DNA from: Cynocephalus volans
Taxonomy: Eukaryota; Chordata; Mammalia; Dermoptera; Cynocephalidae
DNA: 64,000 nt
NCBI RefSeq assembly: GCF_027409185.1
Contig: NC_084463.1
Location: 109,168,133 to 109,232,132, forward strand
Direction of reading: 5' to 3'
The position numbers were made by a program, and so were the translations under genes. Under the pieces are notes generated by a model, which saw only the letters and a program-made list of their open reading frames with translations, ran no database searches and was not told the DNA's origin. This document shows positions 13,230-26,859 of this stretch, piece after piece. Every line of letters starts with the position of its first letter. Position 1 is the first letter of the stretch.

Positions 13230-13915
13230 AAATGTATGGCGTTCCATTATGGAAAACAGTATAGAGACTCCTCAAACAACTATAGATAGAACTAGCATAT
13301 GATCCAGCAATTCCATTACTGGGTATATGCCTAAAGAAATGGAAATCATCATGTCGAAGGGATACCTGCACTCCCATGTTTATCTCAGCTCTGTTTACAA
13401 TAGCCAAGAGTTGGAACCAACCTAAATGTCCACTGTTGGACAACTGGATAAGGAAAATGTGGTATATTTATACAATAGAATTCAAATGCCATAAAAAAGA
13501 GTGAATTACTGCCATTTGCAGCAACATGAATGAACTTAGAAAAAATCATGTTAAGTAAAATAAGCCAGGCACAGAAAGGCAAACACCACATGTACTCACT
13601 CATAAGTGAAATCTAAAAAATAAGCAAATGAATAAGAAAGAAAGATGCACCAACCACAATAATACACTGAACTTTCAAAAGGAGAGAACAGAACTGAAGT
13701 TACCAGAAGTGGGAAAGGGGGATAGGTGGGGGTAAGGGAGGTATTGGTAAAGGGCCACGAAAGACGATTACATTGTATAACGTTGAATATACTAATTATC
13801 CTGATTTGAACATCACATATTGCACACAGGTATTGATACTCAACTCTGTACCCCACAGAAATGTACAATCAACTATGTTACAGTTTCAAAAAATTAAATT
13901 TAATTTAAAAATAAA
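13230..13915 (+). mobile_element. 5'-truncated L1 3' end
   Basis: Sense ORF2 C-terminus (TGATCCAGCAATTCCATTACTGGG) and full 3' UTR ending in AACTATGTTACAG and an A-rich tail. Same family as the fragment at 1-200. Confidence 0.85.
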
Positions 13916-14149
13916 TTTTAAAAAAATTATTTATAAATGTATTTTTCAATAAAGAAACTGAAGTCAGGACACATGACGGACTTTCACTGGCACCTCACAA
14001 GGGGCATGTTCATCCCCACCACAGTCTGCCAGGCCCAGCAGCACATGCCTTGATCAGTCCATCCGCCCTTTGGCCGCCGACTGGCCTTCACTAATTTCTC
14101 AGAAGCCCATGGGTAGTCTCTAGATTTACATTCCTGTCCTAAAAACTCA

Positions 14150-14320
14150 AGTTCAACTCAATAAGCACTTATTGATATCCTATTACAAGCAAGACATTAG
14201 GCTAGGTGTAGTGCTGGATAGAAGTGGTGAAAGAGAAAATCAAAGATTACCAGAAACGTCTTACAATTTAGGAAAGAATATAGTTGTGTACAAAAGTAAG
14301 CACAACACAAAGAACCTAAA
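14150..14320 (-). repeat. L2 3' end
   Basis: CACTTATTGATATCCTATTAC followed by a decayed form of the antisense L2 tail (TGCCAGGCACTGTGCTAGG type). Confidence 0.5.
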
Positions 14321-14339
14321 AGAGGGCTAAAACAAGGCC

Positions 14340-15990
14340 ATAATGCGCATGGATAAAAGACCAAAATGTCTATCAGTTAGATCAGTTAGGCTGCAAAATT
14401 ACAGAACATCCAACCTAAAGTACCTAAAGAAGAAGGAAAATGTATTCTCTCATGTCACAAGAGGCCTGAAGGTAGGGTTGCTATCACAGAACCTGGGTCT
14501 TTCTCGCAGCTTGGCCATGCTCTGACCTTGAACTGGACCTGCATGGCTGCAGGTTCCTCCAACCACCATGTGCTCCAAAGTTTAGACAACAGAACTCCTA
14601 TACCCCTTGTAAGAGGTAGGAGATTTTCCCAGACGCTTCTACCATCTCACTGGCAATAACTGAGTTACACGCCTCACCTAAACCAAACACTGGCACAATG
14701 GGCTGAGACAGATCTAGATCTACCCCCTCAAGACTGGAGAAGAGTCTGACCTTTCTCGCAGAATCTGGCCACTGATACCTGAACACAATCGAGACCCTGT
14801 TGGCAAGAAATAAGAGGGGATTGCTATTGGGTAAACCATGAAACAAGGTTTCCTTGCAAGGTTGTTACCTTGCAAGGTTGTCCTTGCCCTGAGAAACTGA
14901 TACTCTCAGAAGATTGTCTGAGTTAAACTAGCAAAGTAGACACACAATAAAAGCAGAAAACTTAAAAAATATATATATATGGCATTCAACAAAAACGTTT
15001 TGGAAATAGAGGTGATGTTTACACAGCATTGTGAATGTAATTAATTACGTTCAATTGTATATTTTAAAATGTTTAAAATGGCAGTACTTATGTCACATAT
15101 GTTTTACCACAATAAGAAAGAATGAAAAAAATAAAAAATAAATAAAAGGAATCTGGACATAGGCCTGGGATGCCAGGACTACAGTGTGAAAAAAAATGCA
15201 TGGCATTAGCCATTCTGTCCATTTTGTAGCCACTAGAGATTGGCCAGACCCCAAAGAATTGACTAAATAGTTTGAATTTTATGAGTGAGGCAGTTAGGAG
15301 CCAACACACACTTAGTATAGGCTTTATACCAAATCTAAACCTTTCAATCCAGCCCTCATTGTCACTGTATATAGGCACATCTACACAGTCTCTACCACAC
15401 TAAATACCAAATGCCACCAATTTATACTTGTATTCTTACTTTGCCATTGATAAGATATTTTTATACACTTTAGTTCAATTCCTGGAATAAGAATCCCTTA
15501 AAGGACATTGTAATTTTTTTAACAACTATGAGGAAAGCAGAACATATATTTTTATCCCTCTTTTGTAGATGAACATTTTAAATTTAAAGACAACCTATTT
15601 AAATATAAATTTAAATGATGTTTAAGTAATTAAATAAATAAATAAAATGAAAGTCAAAGAAAAGGAGTGACTTGCCAAAGGCCACATGCTTTACAAGGGG
15701 TGGGGGGGGGCCTGCCTAGAATTCAAATCTTCTCATTTCACTGCTCATTTCACACAAATTCTTAGCAGGAAGTTATCAAACATGCTATTCTCCCCTCACC
15801 TAGAAGGCGCTTACATATTTAGCCCAAAACCTGTCCTGGATCTGGTTGCCATAAGCCTCTCCCCTCTGAATTCCAGCTACTCCATTAGCAAGGAACTTAG
15901 CACTTCATCTGCTACTATTTGATGTTGGTATTATCTTCCCAGCTGTAAGCAATGTGGAAGCAAGCTGGTCTGGTGGACAAGGCTTTATAA
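14340..15990. other. mostly unrecognised; contains an L1 3' tail at 15000-15115 (+)
   Basis: 15000-15115 resembles the end of an old L1 (CATTGTGAATGTAATTAATTAC then TTTTACCACAATAAGAAAG). The rest, including the 14.34-14.56 kb stretch, has no feature that I can support. Confidence 0.45.
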
Positions 15991-16009
15991 CCACCACCAC
16001 CTACCCTAC

Positions 16010-16310
16010 CTCTCTTCACCCATTATCCTTGGCATTTCCCTCTGCCTGGAAGCTCAGATGTGCAGCCTCCCCACCAAGCCACATCCTTACCTCCAGCTAA
16101 ACCTTAACCCAATCCTCCTCTCACAGAAAGCCTTAATTCAGACCATTTCCTTAGAAACTTTTCTGCAACTGTACACAATGCTGTACAATTTTCTTGTTCA
16201 TATCTCATGATATATCTGCATATATGCTCATATTCTTTTCACATGGACCTGTCCTGTCATTCCATTAGCTTGAAAAATTAAGGATAGGAATGTTTTCTAT
16301 TCTGAATTTG
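16010..16310 (+). repeat. L2 fragment
   Basis: Sense L2 wording: TTTCCCTCTGCCTGGAAGC, then AGAAAGCCTTAATTCAGACC, decayed toward the 3' end. Confidence 0.6.
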
Positions 16311-16859
16311 TCCACACCCCCAAAAACAGTATACTATTGCACAAAGTAAATCTTGTTGACTGGCTTATTTTCTGAAAGGGATTTATTTATCTCCAAAATG
16401 CAATCAACTTTTCTACTTTCATTTTCCCTTTTTCAAAAATTCTGAGAAGACTGTCTTATTTTCCTGTTTATACCAAACATACCTTCAAGTTGCAACTTTA
16501 AAACACACAGTAATTCCTATGGTGCAGTAATGTAAATGGAGCTTCTGGATTTACAAATAAAGTTATACAAATGATTATATTATTCCATATACTAAAAAAA
16601 TGCTTGTAGTTCCATGAAAGTTGTATAATGAAGGCTCCCAAATCTATCCATCCAGTTGGGATTTCTCTTCTTTCAGGCTCATACATAAAACTGCCTACTG
16701 AGCATATATACAAGGATGAAACACTAGCACCTCAAATTCAGCATGTTCAAAACAGTAATGATTATCTTTCCTTGCTCCTCCACCCTCAACCCCGGCCTAG
16801 AACTTGCTCTTCCTCCTCCACCTCCCAGGTTTCCTAATTCAATGAATGGTCCCACATTC

Positions 16860-17225
16860 ACTGTCTTAGTTCAGGCTGCTATAACAAATTACCACAGGTT
16901 GGGTGACTTAAACAACAAACATTTCTCTCTCACAGTTCTGGAGGTTGGAAGTCCAAGATCAGTGTGACGGTGGAGTTGGGTTTTTGGTGAGGGCCCTCTT
17001 CCTCATGTACAGACAGCCCTTTTCTTGTCATGTCCTCACGTGGAGGAAACGAAGCTAGCTAGCTCTCTGACCTCTTACAAAAACACTAATCCCATTCACG
17101 AGGGCTCCACCCTCATGACCTAATTACACCCCAAAGGCCCCACCTCCAAATGCCATAACATTGGGATTAGGGTTTCAACATATGAATTTTGGGGAACACA
17201 AACATTCAGTCTATTGCATTCACCC
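16860..17225 (-). mobile_element. MaLR (ERVL-type) solo LTR
   Basis: Antisense MaLR LTR: GGCTGCTATAACAAATTACC at the left, CTCACAGTTCTGGAGGTTGG, CTCCACCCTCATGACCTAAT, ending AACATTCAGTCTATTGCA. No internal region. Confidence 0.8.
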
Positions 17226-17404
17226 AAGTGGCTAAACCATAAATTTAAGAATCATTCTACTCTTCTCCCTCTCCCTAAATCTACAAATCCTGCTTCTACT
17301 TCTTATTGTCTTTAAAACTAATCTGCTTCTCTTCAGAATGGAGATAGAAGAGAGAAGAGACTTGAATAAAAGGGCTCAGGCCTGCTCCCCCAAACTTCTG
17401 GGAT

Positions 17405-17650
17405 TGGAGGGCAGTGGTTAAGAGAACTGACTGGCACCAAATCGGCATGATTCAAATTTCCACATAAGTACTCACAAGCTTCAAGGGGAGTGACCTTGAG
17501 CATATTACTTAGCCTGGGTTTGTCTCAGTTTTCTCATCTGTCCAATTGAGAGAATACTAGCAGCTATCTCATAGGATTGTTGTAAAGTGTAAATGAATTA
17601 ATATATGTAAAGTATTTAGAATAATGTCTGGCATACTTTATAGTATTCTC
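17405..17650 (+). repeat. MIR
   Basis: Sense MIR from the tRNA-like head (GGCAGTGGTTAAGAGAAC) through CTCAGTTTTCTCATCTGT to the tail (AATAATGTCTGGCATAC). One of the more complete MIR copies here. Confidence 0.85.
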
Positions 17651-18039
17651 TACTATTTTCAACATAAACATGATTTTTTAAAATGTCATGAGGTGTAATT
17701 TATTCTGCAGACATTAGAAAGGGGTTAAGCAGACCTGTACTGACACAGAAACGTGTCTCTGATACTTTATTGAATTTAAAAAAATGTTTTTTAAACCACA
17801 AAAAAATTTTAAAAAAATAAAATGTCATGAGATATTTGTTCTACAACAGTGTAAAGTCCAGAAGTTTCTCACCAAGACAGAAAATCAAAACATAGAGCTA
17901 CTATGTCCAGTCAATCTCAGCCTCCATCCCACTTAAAATTTTAGTCACATTATACCATGCCCATTTTCCTAGTCTATGACTCCAATATCTCTTACCTGCA
18001 TTGCTATACCAGCCTGCAATCAACTATCTCTTTATCTCT

Positions 18040-18650
18040 AGCCCTTTCCATTACATTCTCCAAACTGCAGCCAAAATGACTTTTCTAAAATGCATATCCG
18101 GTTATGTCACTCCCTACTTAAAGCCATTCAGTGACCCCCTACTACCTTGAATTAAAGTCTAGATCCCTTAACATGGCCTACATACCCCACAATGACTTGT
18201 ATGATATGGCCTCTAGCCTTATCTTTATCCACTCCCCACCCTGTACTCTAGACTCTAGTCGTCATTCTTTCAGTTTCTAAAGTTCTTTCACCTAAGTCTC
18301 TCAAGGCCAGACTTTTGCATATGTTATTTCCTCTGCTTGAAGCACCTCGCCCATCATTCCACCTTTCTCCTGGATAATTTCTACTGATCTTAGTTTAGAT
18401 GTCATTTCATGCAAATACACATCTCCTGGCCCCCAAGTCTGGAGTAGGTGCCCTTCCTGAGTCACTCAGTACTAAGTACCTCCCCATCACAGCACCTTTC
18501 ACAACTGCCTATTTACTTGTCTATATTCCCCATCAGACTGTAAGCTACACACAGGTAGAGACCACGTCTTTCTTTCATCCCAGTGCTCAACACAATGCCT
18601 GCCACATGGCAGGTGCTTTACTAAATATTTGATGAGTAAATAACAGAATA
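18040..18650 (+). repeat. L2, long 3' part
   Basis: Sense L2 ORF2 end and 3' UTR: TAAAGTCTAGATCCCTTAAC, AGACTGTAAGCTACACACAG, AATGCCTGCCACATGGCAGG, ending in a decayed tail. Confidence 0.75.
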
Positions 18651-19179
18651 TTGCAAACATGGCTTCAAAAGACATAGGAATATTTTGTGAACAACATTAA
18701 GCATAAGGATTTTTTTTTTAAACTAAAAGTAAACCAAGTAAATAACATACTAATAAATACAGAAGTTGAAAGCTTTAGGAAGACACTCAATATGACATAG
18801 AATCTAATCATTATGACTGTACAGTGACCAGGTCAGAAGCCTTCAGCAATGGCCAAATAGATATCTCTGAAGAATAGGTAGAAACAGTTTCTGGTAATAC
18901 AGAGGCAAGAAATCATGAGCAATAATGTATCTCCAGCTAAGATTCTAGAAACAAACAAACAAAAAACCTATCACAGGAGATATTTTAAAGATTTAAAATA
19001 CATGCTTCGATCTCCTGGCCAACTATACTTCTACCACACTGAACTAAAAACTCAATGCCTGAAATTCATGCAGATTAAACAATGTTGACAAGTACAAAAA
19101 AATTAATATTCAATTTTACCTCTATCTTAACAATCAATTCCCAATTCTCTTATTTCCACCATCCCCATACACAAAGTTT

Positions 19180-19370
19180 CTCTATCCTCCAGACTTTGTA
19201 TCGCTCTATACATAGTTCTGGTATTACATTCATCATATTTTGTCATAAATACTTACGTACAGCTCCACCAGATTCTCATGAAGACAGAGGTAGTGTCATT
19301 AATTTCACCATTGTATGTTTAGGGCTATCACAGTGCATGCAGTAGGTATTCAGTGTTTGTGGAAAGAATA
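19180..19370 (+). repeat. L2 3' end
   Basis: Decayed L2 tail with CATGAAGACAGAGGTAGTGTC and GTGCATGCAGTAGGTATTCAG. A short GGAAA-rich patch follows. Confidence 0.5.
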
Positions 19371-21890
19371 AAAAGAGAGAGGGAAGAAAGGAAAGGAAGA
19401 GAAAGAGCAGTCTAATTACACAAATAAGTCAAAAGGTAGCAGTTGAAGTGGTAGACGACTCCCACAGACATAAGGAAAAGAAGCCTGAAAGAAGTTAAAT
19501 TGCTGAAAACTAACGTTCAGATAATTCAGTAAACTTTTTTATGTTACAGTGAATTAATAAAAGAAATAATTAACACCCAGTCTCATCACATTGGCACTCT
19601 ACAAATAAGCTTATACAGCAAGGAGCTCCATGAGTTTTTTATAAATTCTGTGTACAAAGAAGCACAGAGACAATAAAAAAGTGGGGGCAGGGGGGAGAAA
19701 TGGGAAGAGGAAAAGAATAAAACTGATCCATTCCCCCCAGCTAGGTGTCTAAGAAGCCACAGCAATTCAAGTACTCCAAAAATGGTTGCTTCATAGTTAA
19801 TATTATTAATAATATTTTGAGAAAGTGTATGAGGATGCTTTACTATTAAGGGGGAAAACATGTTGGATATTATCAACAATTAATTTTCATATTTTCACTT
19901 TGCAGCATGACTCCAGACATAAATTGATAAATTCATTTGTTCAGTATCTGTATTATATATCCAAATATTTGGAGAAAATCATTTCAACATTAAAAATCAC
20001 TATTCAAATGGCACAGTATTCAGGCTGGAGTAAGAAGATTATCCTGTGGAAGATGAGGAAGATTTGTTTTCAGCAGAGACAGAGAATATCCAGGACTGCC
20101 AAGGATTTATCTTGCTCCTCAATGAACTTAAAGATATTCCTCATATTCTGTAATACCAATGGCCTGGGCTGCATAGGAGTTCATGGTAATCTGCCATAAT
20201 CACAAATGCTTTGGGCTCTTTAAGTGAAAAGTATTAAAGAACTCTAAAAGTCCTATAAAACTTGTATTTTTGTTAATAGGAAAATTCTCCCAGCATGATG
20301 ACTCTTTTTCACAATGCCAAATCAAAGCTTTAATAGCATCCACATTGAGCTTACGTTAATTCCAGAAAAACAGATTTCTCCATTGACTTAGGAAAAGAGA
20401 TCAAAAACATAGAGGGAGCCTTACCACTTCAGAAGAAAAGTCTGTCCTGAAAAAGAACTCTGTCCCTGAAGGATGTGTCCATTTCAAAGAGAAGATATGT
20501 AATTTCCCCTATTTTATTAATTATTGGCATGATAACTTGCATCAATTTAAAGGCATTTCATCCACAATGAGCAAACTGTTTGAAAGCTAAATGCACTAAA
20601 TCTTCTTTCATGGGACCTATAAGTGTTTTTTGAACTCTTAGTGGTTTGCACTTAATGCTTTATTTTAAAATCAAATTTAATCATTTCATATAACCAGTAG
20701 TTCTTCAGGAAGATGAATTTCATTTTACCTCTACATCTATTATCCCAGGTCAGAATTGCAATGAATTGTGATGCCATTTGAAACCACTAATACAGCACTC
20801 AACAATCCAATTAGTAAGTGAGTCTGAAAACACAATTTTCCAAAATGACCATAGTGCTCCCACTTCCTACTCTTAAACATCTAAGATACTAATTGAATGT
20901 CCATATTATTTTATTTATAGGTCTTTCTCAAATAATCTCACAATAAAGCCAGCAGATTTTAATTCCTACTTCCACAAAAGCTTTTTGTTGGCTCTATTTT
21001 GAAGGCTGTATTTTTAAAAAATCAATTTGCTAAATAAAATAAAAAACATTTTATGATATTCAACAAACCTCTAAAGCATATAGCTTGATACTATTTTAAT
21101 ATAATAGGAAAAGAGGACAAAACTAAAAGAGTATAATAACTCAATTATACAATACAAATGTGTGTGTAAAAGTATATATGTACATGTGATATATACCCAC
21201 TTTGTAAATTATCTAAACAAAAACTTATATCAGACAGTTTTCATCTACCATGTCACAACCTGCTGGGCTATAATACATTCAAGAATATAAAACCAATCAT
21301 ATGAATCACTAAAGCAAAGCCTAGAGTGGAGAAGTAGCCACATCATAGCATCAGTTGTAGAGTAGCAACCACAGAATCTGGGAATTGGAAAGAGTATCTA
21401 TGGATATCTGGTACAGCATGGAATTTATTTCACAGAAGATGCTAATATGGATGTTGTTTAAAGTTTTCCAATGGCAGGGAGCCCATTTCTTACTTTGCCC
21501 AGGAAGCTCATTTCACTGGACACCAATGACAGAATGTTTTTTTCTCATATTGAGCCAAAATTCTGCCCTTATAAATCTTCCTACAGGTCATGCCTAGTTA
21601 TGCCCTTCTTGCAGATATGCCTAGTCCTTCTTACAGGTCTCTGCCCCCTAGATATGATGAAAATGAGCATCTGTCCCCTTGGTCATATTTCCAAGAGGCC
21701 AGACATCTTTTCTACATCCCAACGTCCTCAGCTGTCCTTTATATCATTTAAAAACCTTCACCATCCCAGTCCCAGGGGACGAAATTCAATATCTCTACCG
21801 AAAAATGGCACCTAGAATTAAAAGTCATATCCACAAATTATTACCAACATTTAATCACTTGGAAGCAGATATTTGGAAAAGGACCTGCTA
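19370..21890. other. no recognised feature
   Basis: AT-rich, with no family-supported exon and no repeat that I can name. Short open frames are at chance level. Confidence 0.5.
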
Positions 21891-22260
21891 AGGTTTGAAT
21901 GTGTCTCCCCAGAAGACATGTGTTGGAAACTTAATCCCCAAAGCAACAGTGCTGGGAGGTAGAGCTTAATGAGAGGTGTTTAGGTCATGAGGACTCCACC
22001 CTCACAAATAGATTAATGCTGATTATAAAAGGGCTTGAGACTGCAAATTCAATTTCCCGCTCTCTCTTGCATGCTCTCTTGCCCTTCCACCCTTTGCAAT
22101 AGGATGATGCAGTTTGAAGGCCCTCACCAGATACCACCACCAGGATTTTGGACTTCCCAACCTCCAGAACTGTGAGCCAAATAAATTCTGTTCATGATAA
22201 ATTACCCAATCTGTGGTATTCTGTTATAGCAATGTACCACATAAAATGAACTAAGACAGG
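21890..22260 (+). mobile_element. MaLR (MST-like) solo LTR
   Basis: Sense LTR: GTTTGAATGTGTCTCCCCAG, TTGGAAACTTAATCCCCAAA, CCTCCAGAACTGTGAGCC, ending ATGAACTAAGACA. No internal sequence. Confidence 0.8.
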
Positions 22261-24715
22261 ATCAAACTTAAGAACCTTCTGCTTCCTAGGGAGCAAGTCT
22301 TGACATGCACTATAGAAATGACTAGAAAATATAATGAACAGAAAATACAAATCAAAGCTATATGAAGACAATGATAAGAAAAATGGGGGAGGATAGTAAA
22401 ATATAGTGTCAACAAGCTATTCATTTGGAAAGAAGTTAACCACCCTATATGCTAGTCCACAACATAAATTATCTGAGATAATGGTAATACTAATGTAATA
22501 CAACCAAAACTTTCTAAATTTGTAACAATGTTACATGTAGAGTAGTCATATCCTTTAAAATAAATTGCTTTTAATCTCATCTAAAGAATCAAATGAAATA
22601 AGAAATACTAGATGTAATTAAGACTGTTTAGTTCCCCTGGAGATTATAGCAATGAGACATTTTAAGCATTCAAGGAATGAAATATTTGATACAATTAAGG
22701 AAATCATATTGGAAAAAAAATAGTCTATAAAACAGAGATAACATGGGACTAAGGAATGTCTTATTAATAACATTCAATTCTGAGAATAATAAATACAGCT
22801 ATTACAATTTCAATTCACTGATGGCTGAGCTTAAAAAGCTAAAATGCTACCACTCGATCTGCCTCAAGAATCCAGATCTAATCAGTTCAGTCACTGCCTG
22901 TTACATTTATTGAATCACAAGATTATTTTAGGCTGAAAGGAATTTAGATGGAAAAAACAAAGCTAGTAAGTACCAGGGCCAGAACTCAAGTCTAAAATTG
23001 GGACTTTGTCTACTATACTTGAACAACCCTTCAAATATTTGAAAACAGCTGTTATACCCTCCGTTCCCACCTCTAACCAATCTTCTTTTTCAAGGCTGTT
23101 TCCTTTAATGGTTCATAATGCAGGGAGGATTCCAGAACAAAGTCCTACCTAAGTAACCACTGGAATTTCAGACATGTTCTTTCATGCCTGAAGGCCCAGC
23201 TTAGGCTGTGTCTTGAGGGGATAAATAACTGCATATATGGAGGATGGCTGCCCCAACAAAACTAAAACTCCTGAGCTGCTGGTCCACTCCCCAGCCCTCG
23301 GTTACACTAAATAAGGCAAGGCAGGAGAGACCTGAGAGACACAGCCGCAGAATAAGTCCAGTCAGTGAGTGACCATGGGCAAAGATCAGAAGGCAGACTA
23401 TGACTATGCCAACTTCAGAAGCACAAGAGGATAAACCTCTGGTTCAGGGGCATTCCCCCATATACCTAGCCCTTCTCCAACAGCTCTCTCTGCACTAGGT
23501 CTCAGCCAACCTGATAGGTCTTTCTTGTTATTAAGCCCTAGGGCAAACTGCAGATAGATCCTTTCAAAGCATACAGCCACAGAGGGAGCTCTCCATGAAC
23601 TAAAAGTAATAACCCCAAAGTACATGACTAAGCAAGTAACCTAGGATGATATTAAAGTGGCAGGATGCTATATGAAGAGAATCAAGAAGGCAAAAGCCCA
23701 AAGAGCAGATGCTTGGTGAAAAAGCTAAAGACAAAAGACAAGGAAAATGATCTTTTTTTTAAAGCTAGGCTTAGAATAAGAAGAACAAAGCCAAGACAGA
23801 TGCTAATTCTTTACTACAAATTGTGTTTTTGTCTCCTCCATCAAAACTGACCTCAAATCTCAGCCCAGCATAGAAGATTCTTTGTAAGCTGTCAGTGCTA
23901 GGCTGTCCAGGCACTGTCACCCATTATTCCCCCTAGAAAGCAACTTCCCCAAAGACCTACATGCTTTTCCACTTCCAGGCCCTTAGAGCTTTCTGCCTCA
24001 TATTCCTTACCCCTTTTGCTCACCCTTCCTTGACTTCCCCAAGCAGACACAGGAGTACTCTCCTCCAGCTCCCCTAGCACCAACCTATGTGTCTGTTACA
24101 GCACCTCACATAGGATATTATGTTGCTTTGCCTCCCACGGATTTGTCACCCTTTTTCCCCTGGGTGACGGAGCCACCAAAGATTACTCAAAGCCCATCTC
24201 TTCTGAGCAGTGAGAAGCCCCAAAAAGGGGTTAATCTCTCAGAACCCTCAAGAGTGAGGCATTCCCTCCATTTGGGAAATTAACCGAATTGGGGTTCTCT
24301 TCCTGCATTTGTTCTCCAGCCCAGGAAGTTATTGGAAGAGAACATAGGTGGGGTTTTTGCTAAGTACAGTTTAACAAGTTTAACAATAGGAGCAGGAAAC
24401 ATGCAATTGAGTCAATCCACTAACAAAAGCTTGATTTTAGCAAACATTCTCTTCTTACACAGCAATTTCCCAGTATCTTTACATATCAATCAGTAACCTG
24501 TCTGTCTTTGAGCCAGCAACCTTGCTGTGTTACAATTCTTTATCTTACAACAGAGACTATAGCCTGGGGAAAATTTCCTGTCATTTGCAAGGTCAATACT
24601 TGAAACTGCAAGGCTTTGGAAAACCAGGCCCTGTGAAGTACATTTGCTTTATGCGTACTCTACAATATTACAATTTCTTGGTTTGCTCCCTTCACAACAG
24701 GTTGTGAGTTTGTAT
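22260..24715. other. no recognised gene; possible LTR-like stretch in 24.0-24.7 kb
   Basis: Mixed composition. Nothing matches a family well enough to name. The 24.06-24.70 kb part has LTR-like texture but no boundaries that I can defend. Confidence 0.35.
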
Positions 24716-24977
24716 TACTCCATTTTGGTGTTCCTATAAAAGAATACCTGAGACTGGGTAATTTATAAGGAACAGAGGTTTACTTGGCTCATGATTCTGG
24801 GACAGCTGTATCTGTTGCGGGCCTCAGGCTGCTTCTACTCATGGTGGAAAGCAGCAGGCAGCCAGCAGGTTCAAGCAGATCACATGGCAAGAGGAAGCAA
24901 GAGAGAGAGGAGGTGCCAGGGTCTTTTAAACAGCCAGCTCCAGCTCTCACAGGAATTAATAAAAGGAGAACTCACTC

Positions 24978-25011
<34 letters not shown>

Positions 25012-25335
25012 CCATGGGAGAGCATTAATCCATTCATGAGGGATCTGCCCCCATGACCCAAACAGCTCTGAACACTGCCACATTTTTTTTTTTTTTTTTT
25101 TTTTTTAAAGATGACCGGTAAGGGGATCTCAACCCTTGGCTTGGTGTTGTCAGCACCATGCTCAGCCAGTGAGCAAACCGGCCATCCCTATATAGGATCC
25201 GAACCCGTGGCCTTGGTGTTATCAGCACTGCACTCTACCGAGTGAGCCACGGGCCAGCCCTTGAACACTGCCACATTGAGGATCAGATTTCCACATGAGT
25301 TTTGGGGAGACAACAAATCCAAACTCTATCAGAGC
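24715..25335 (-). mobile_element. MaLR (MST/THE1-like) solo LTR interrupted by a SINE
   Basis: Antisense LTR: AATACCTGAGACTGGGTAAT, CTCTTTTAAACAGCC-type block, CATTCATGAGGGATCTGCC, ending ACAAATCCAAACTCTATCA. It contains a (CA)n run at 24982-25009 and is split by the SINE at 25085-25261. MST/THE1-type LTRs point to Primatomorpha. Confidence 0.85.
25085..25261 (-). mobile_element. dimeric tRNA-Ile-derived SINE
   Basis: Read on minus: tRNA-like head (GTGGCTCACTCGGTAGAGTG, B box GGGTTCGGATCC), a second tRNA-like unit (GGCCGGTTTGCTCACTGGCT), then TTACCGGTCATCTTT and a long A-tail. Perfect 16-bp target-site duplication TGAACACTGCCACATT at 25069-25084 and 25262-25277. Confidence 0.9.
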
Positions 25336-25734
25336 TCTACAAGAATTGTGTCTTTCTATTTTTGTATGTCAAAAACCTAGCATAGTGTCTGGCTCATAAT
25401 TTAGTAACTGAATGAATTGAATGAGGGAAGTAAGGATGAGTGAAGTGGCAACCATGCACCAGGCTCTGTGTCATATATATCTGTCTTCTGTCCCCCAATG
25501 ACTTGTGACAGACATAAAGAGAACAGCATCTGAAATATAGGTGATCAGTAAAAACTGCTTGAATAAATGAAGTGAATAAACACAAAAGGAGCTTTGACAG
25601 ATTCAGCAAAGGGCTATCTCATGGCTGTAAATATGAAGATCCCTTCCAACGCTAAGATTCTATGGAGTTTTTTAAGAACTACATTTGTACAAATTCATAA
25701 AATTTTCCCAGAAAATTTGGGAAAAGAGAGAAGG

Positions 25735-25920
25735 GAATCTAGCATTTATTGAAGTGCTACAAATTTGTTACACATTTTACATATGATATTTGATTGATTT
25801 TTTTCTTCATAATAATCCTGGGAAATTGGAATTGTAATCCCTATTTTATAGATAAAGAAACCAAAATTTGAACCCAGGTGAGCCTGACCCCAATCATAAG
25901 CTTCTTCTACACTGTAACTT
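25735..25920 (-). repeat. MIR
   Basis: Antisense MIR: TAGCATTTATTGAAGTGCTAC, CCCTATTTTATAGATAAAG, GAACCCAGGTGAGCCTGACC. Confidence 0.6.
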
Positions 25921-26329
25921 GAACCTCTGAGAGGAACATAAGGCTCATGTCCCTATCATTCTTTTTCAAGGAAAAGGAGTTCTGAAACAGCCAAGGTTCG
26001 ACTGGACCATGACTGCAGAGGGAAGAGTTTTCAGTGGAAGGTACAGAGAGGGGGAAAGCTCTGTCTTCCCCTGAGGATCACCACCTTTTCTTTATGGAAA
26101 GGTTGACATGACTCTTCCTGTTCCTCCCATGAAGCTAGAAGTAAAATCTTAGGGCCACTCCACCTTGGGAGAAAGCAATCCCTCCTTTGCTCTTCCCTTT
26201 CCCCAAGGGTCAAGTGGGAATCAGGTTTTGATCTAGAGAAAAGATGGCAAGGAGGCGTCCATCTGAGTCCACTTAGAGGCCTTAAGTTAGAGAGGGAAGC
26301 AACCCTGAAGCTTACATCCCCTACTGGCC

Positions 26330-26715
26330 AACTGTCTTCGACAGTTCACTTTGCTATAACAGAATATCACAGACTGGGTGGCTTAAACAACAAACATTTA
26401 TTACTCACAGTTCTGGAGACTGGGAAGTCCAAGACCAAGGAGCCAACAAATCCAGTGCCTAGTGCAGGTACTCGTCCTGGTTTGCAGATGGCCACCTTCT
26501 TGCTACATCCTCACATAATGGAGAGCAGAGAGAGCTCTAGTCTTTTCATACCCTTATAAGGGCACTATTACCTTCATAAGAGCTCTGTCCTCATGACCCT
26601 GATTACCTCCCAGATACCCCGTCTAATTATCTTCCAAAAGCCCCAAAGACCATCACACTGGAGATTTAGGCTTCAACATGTGAATTTTGAGGGATACATT
26701 CAATTCATAGTTCTA
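26330..26715 (-). mobile_element. MaLR solo LTR
   Basis: Antisense LTR like the one at 16.9 kb: TGCTATAACAGAATATCACAG, CACAGTTCTGGAGACTGGG, ending near ACATTCAATTCATAG. Confidence 0.75.
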
Positions 26716-26859
26716 GTTCACCTAATTGTAATCCTACATAGAAATTTGGAACCAAAGTCATGCTAGTGATACAGAATATTCTTTTGCCTGGAATGTCCTC
26801 TGTATAGGATGGTGGCATCTATTTGAGGTGACAAGGAATCAGCCAAATTTTGTTTCCCT

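Noticed and set aside
23375..23434. 19-codon plus-strand frame MGKDQKADYDYANFR... in a good start context
   Set aside because: Too short, with no family similarity, no conserved flanks that I can see and no splice support.
24060..24705. Solo LTR
   Set aside because: The texture is suggestive but I could not find TG...CA ends with a matching target duplication.
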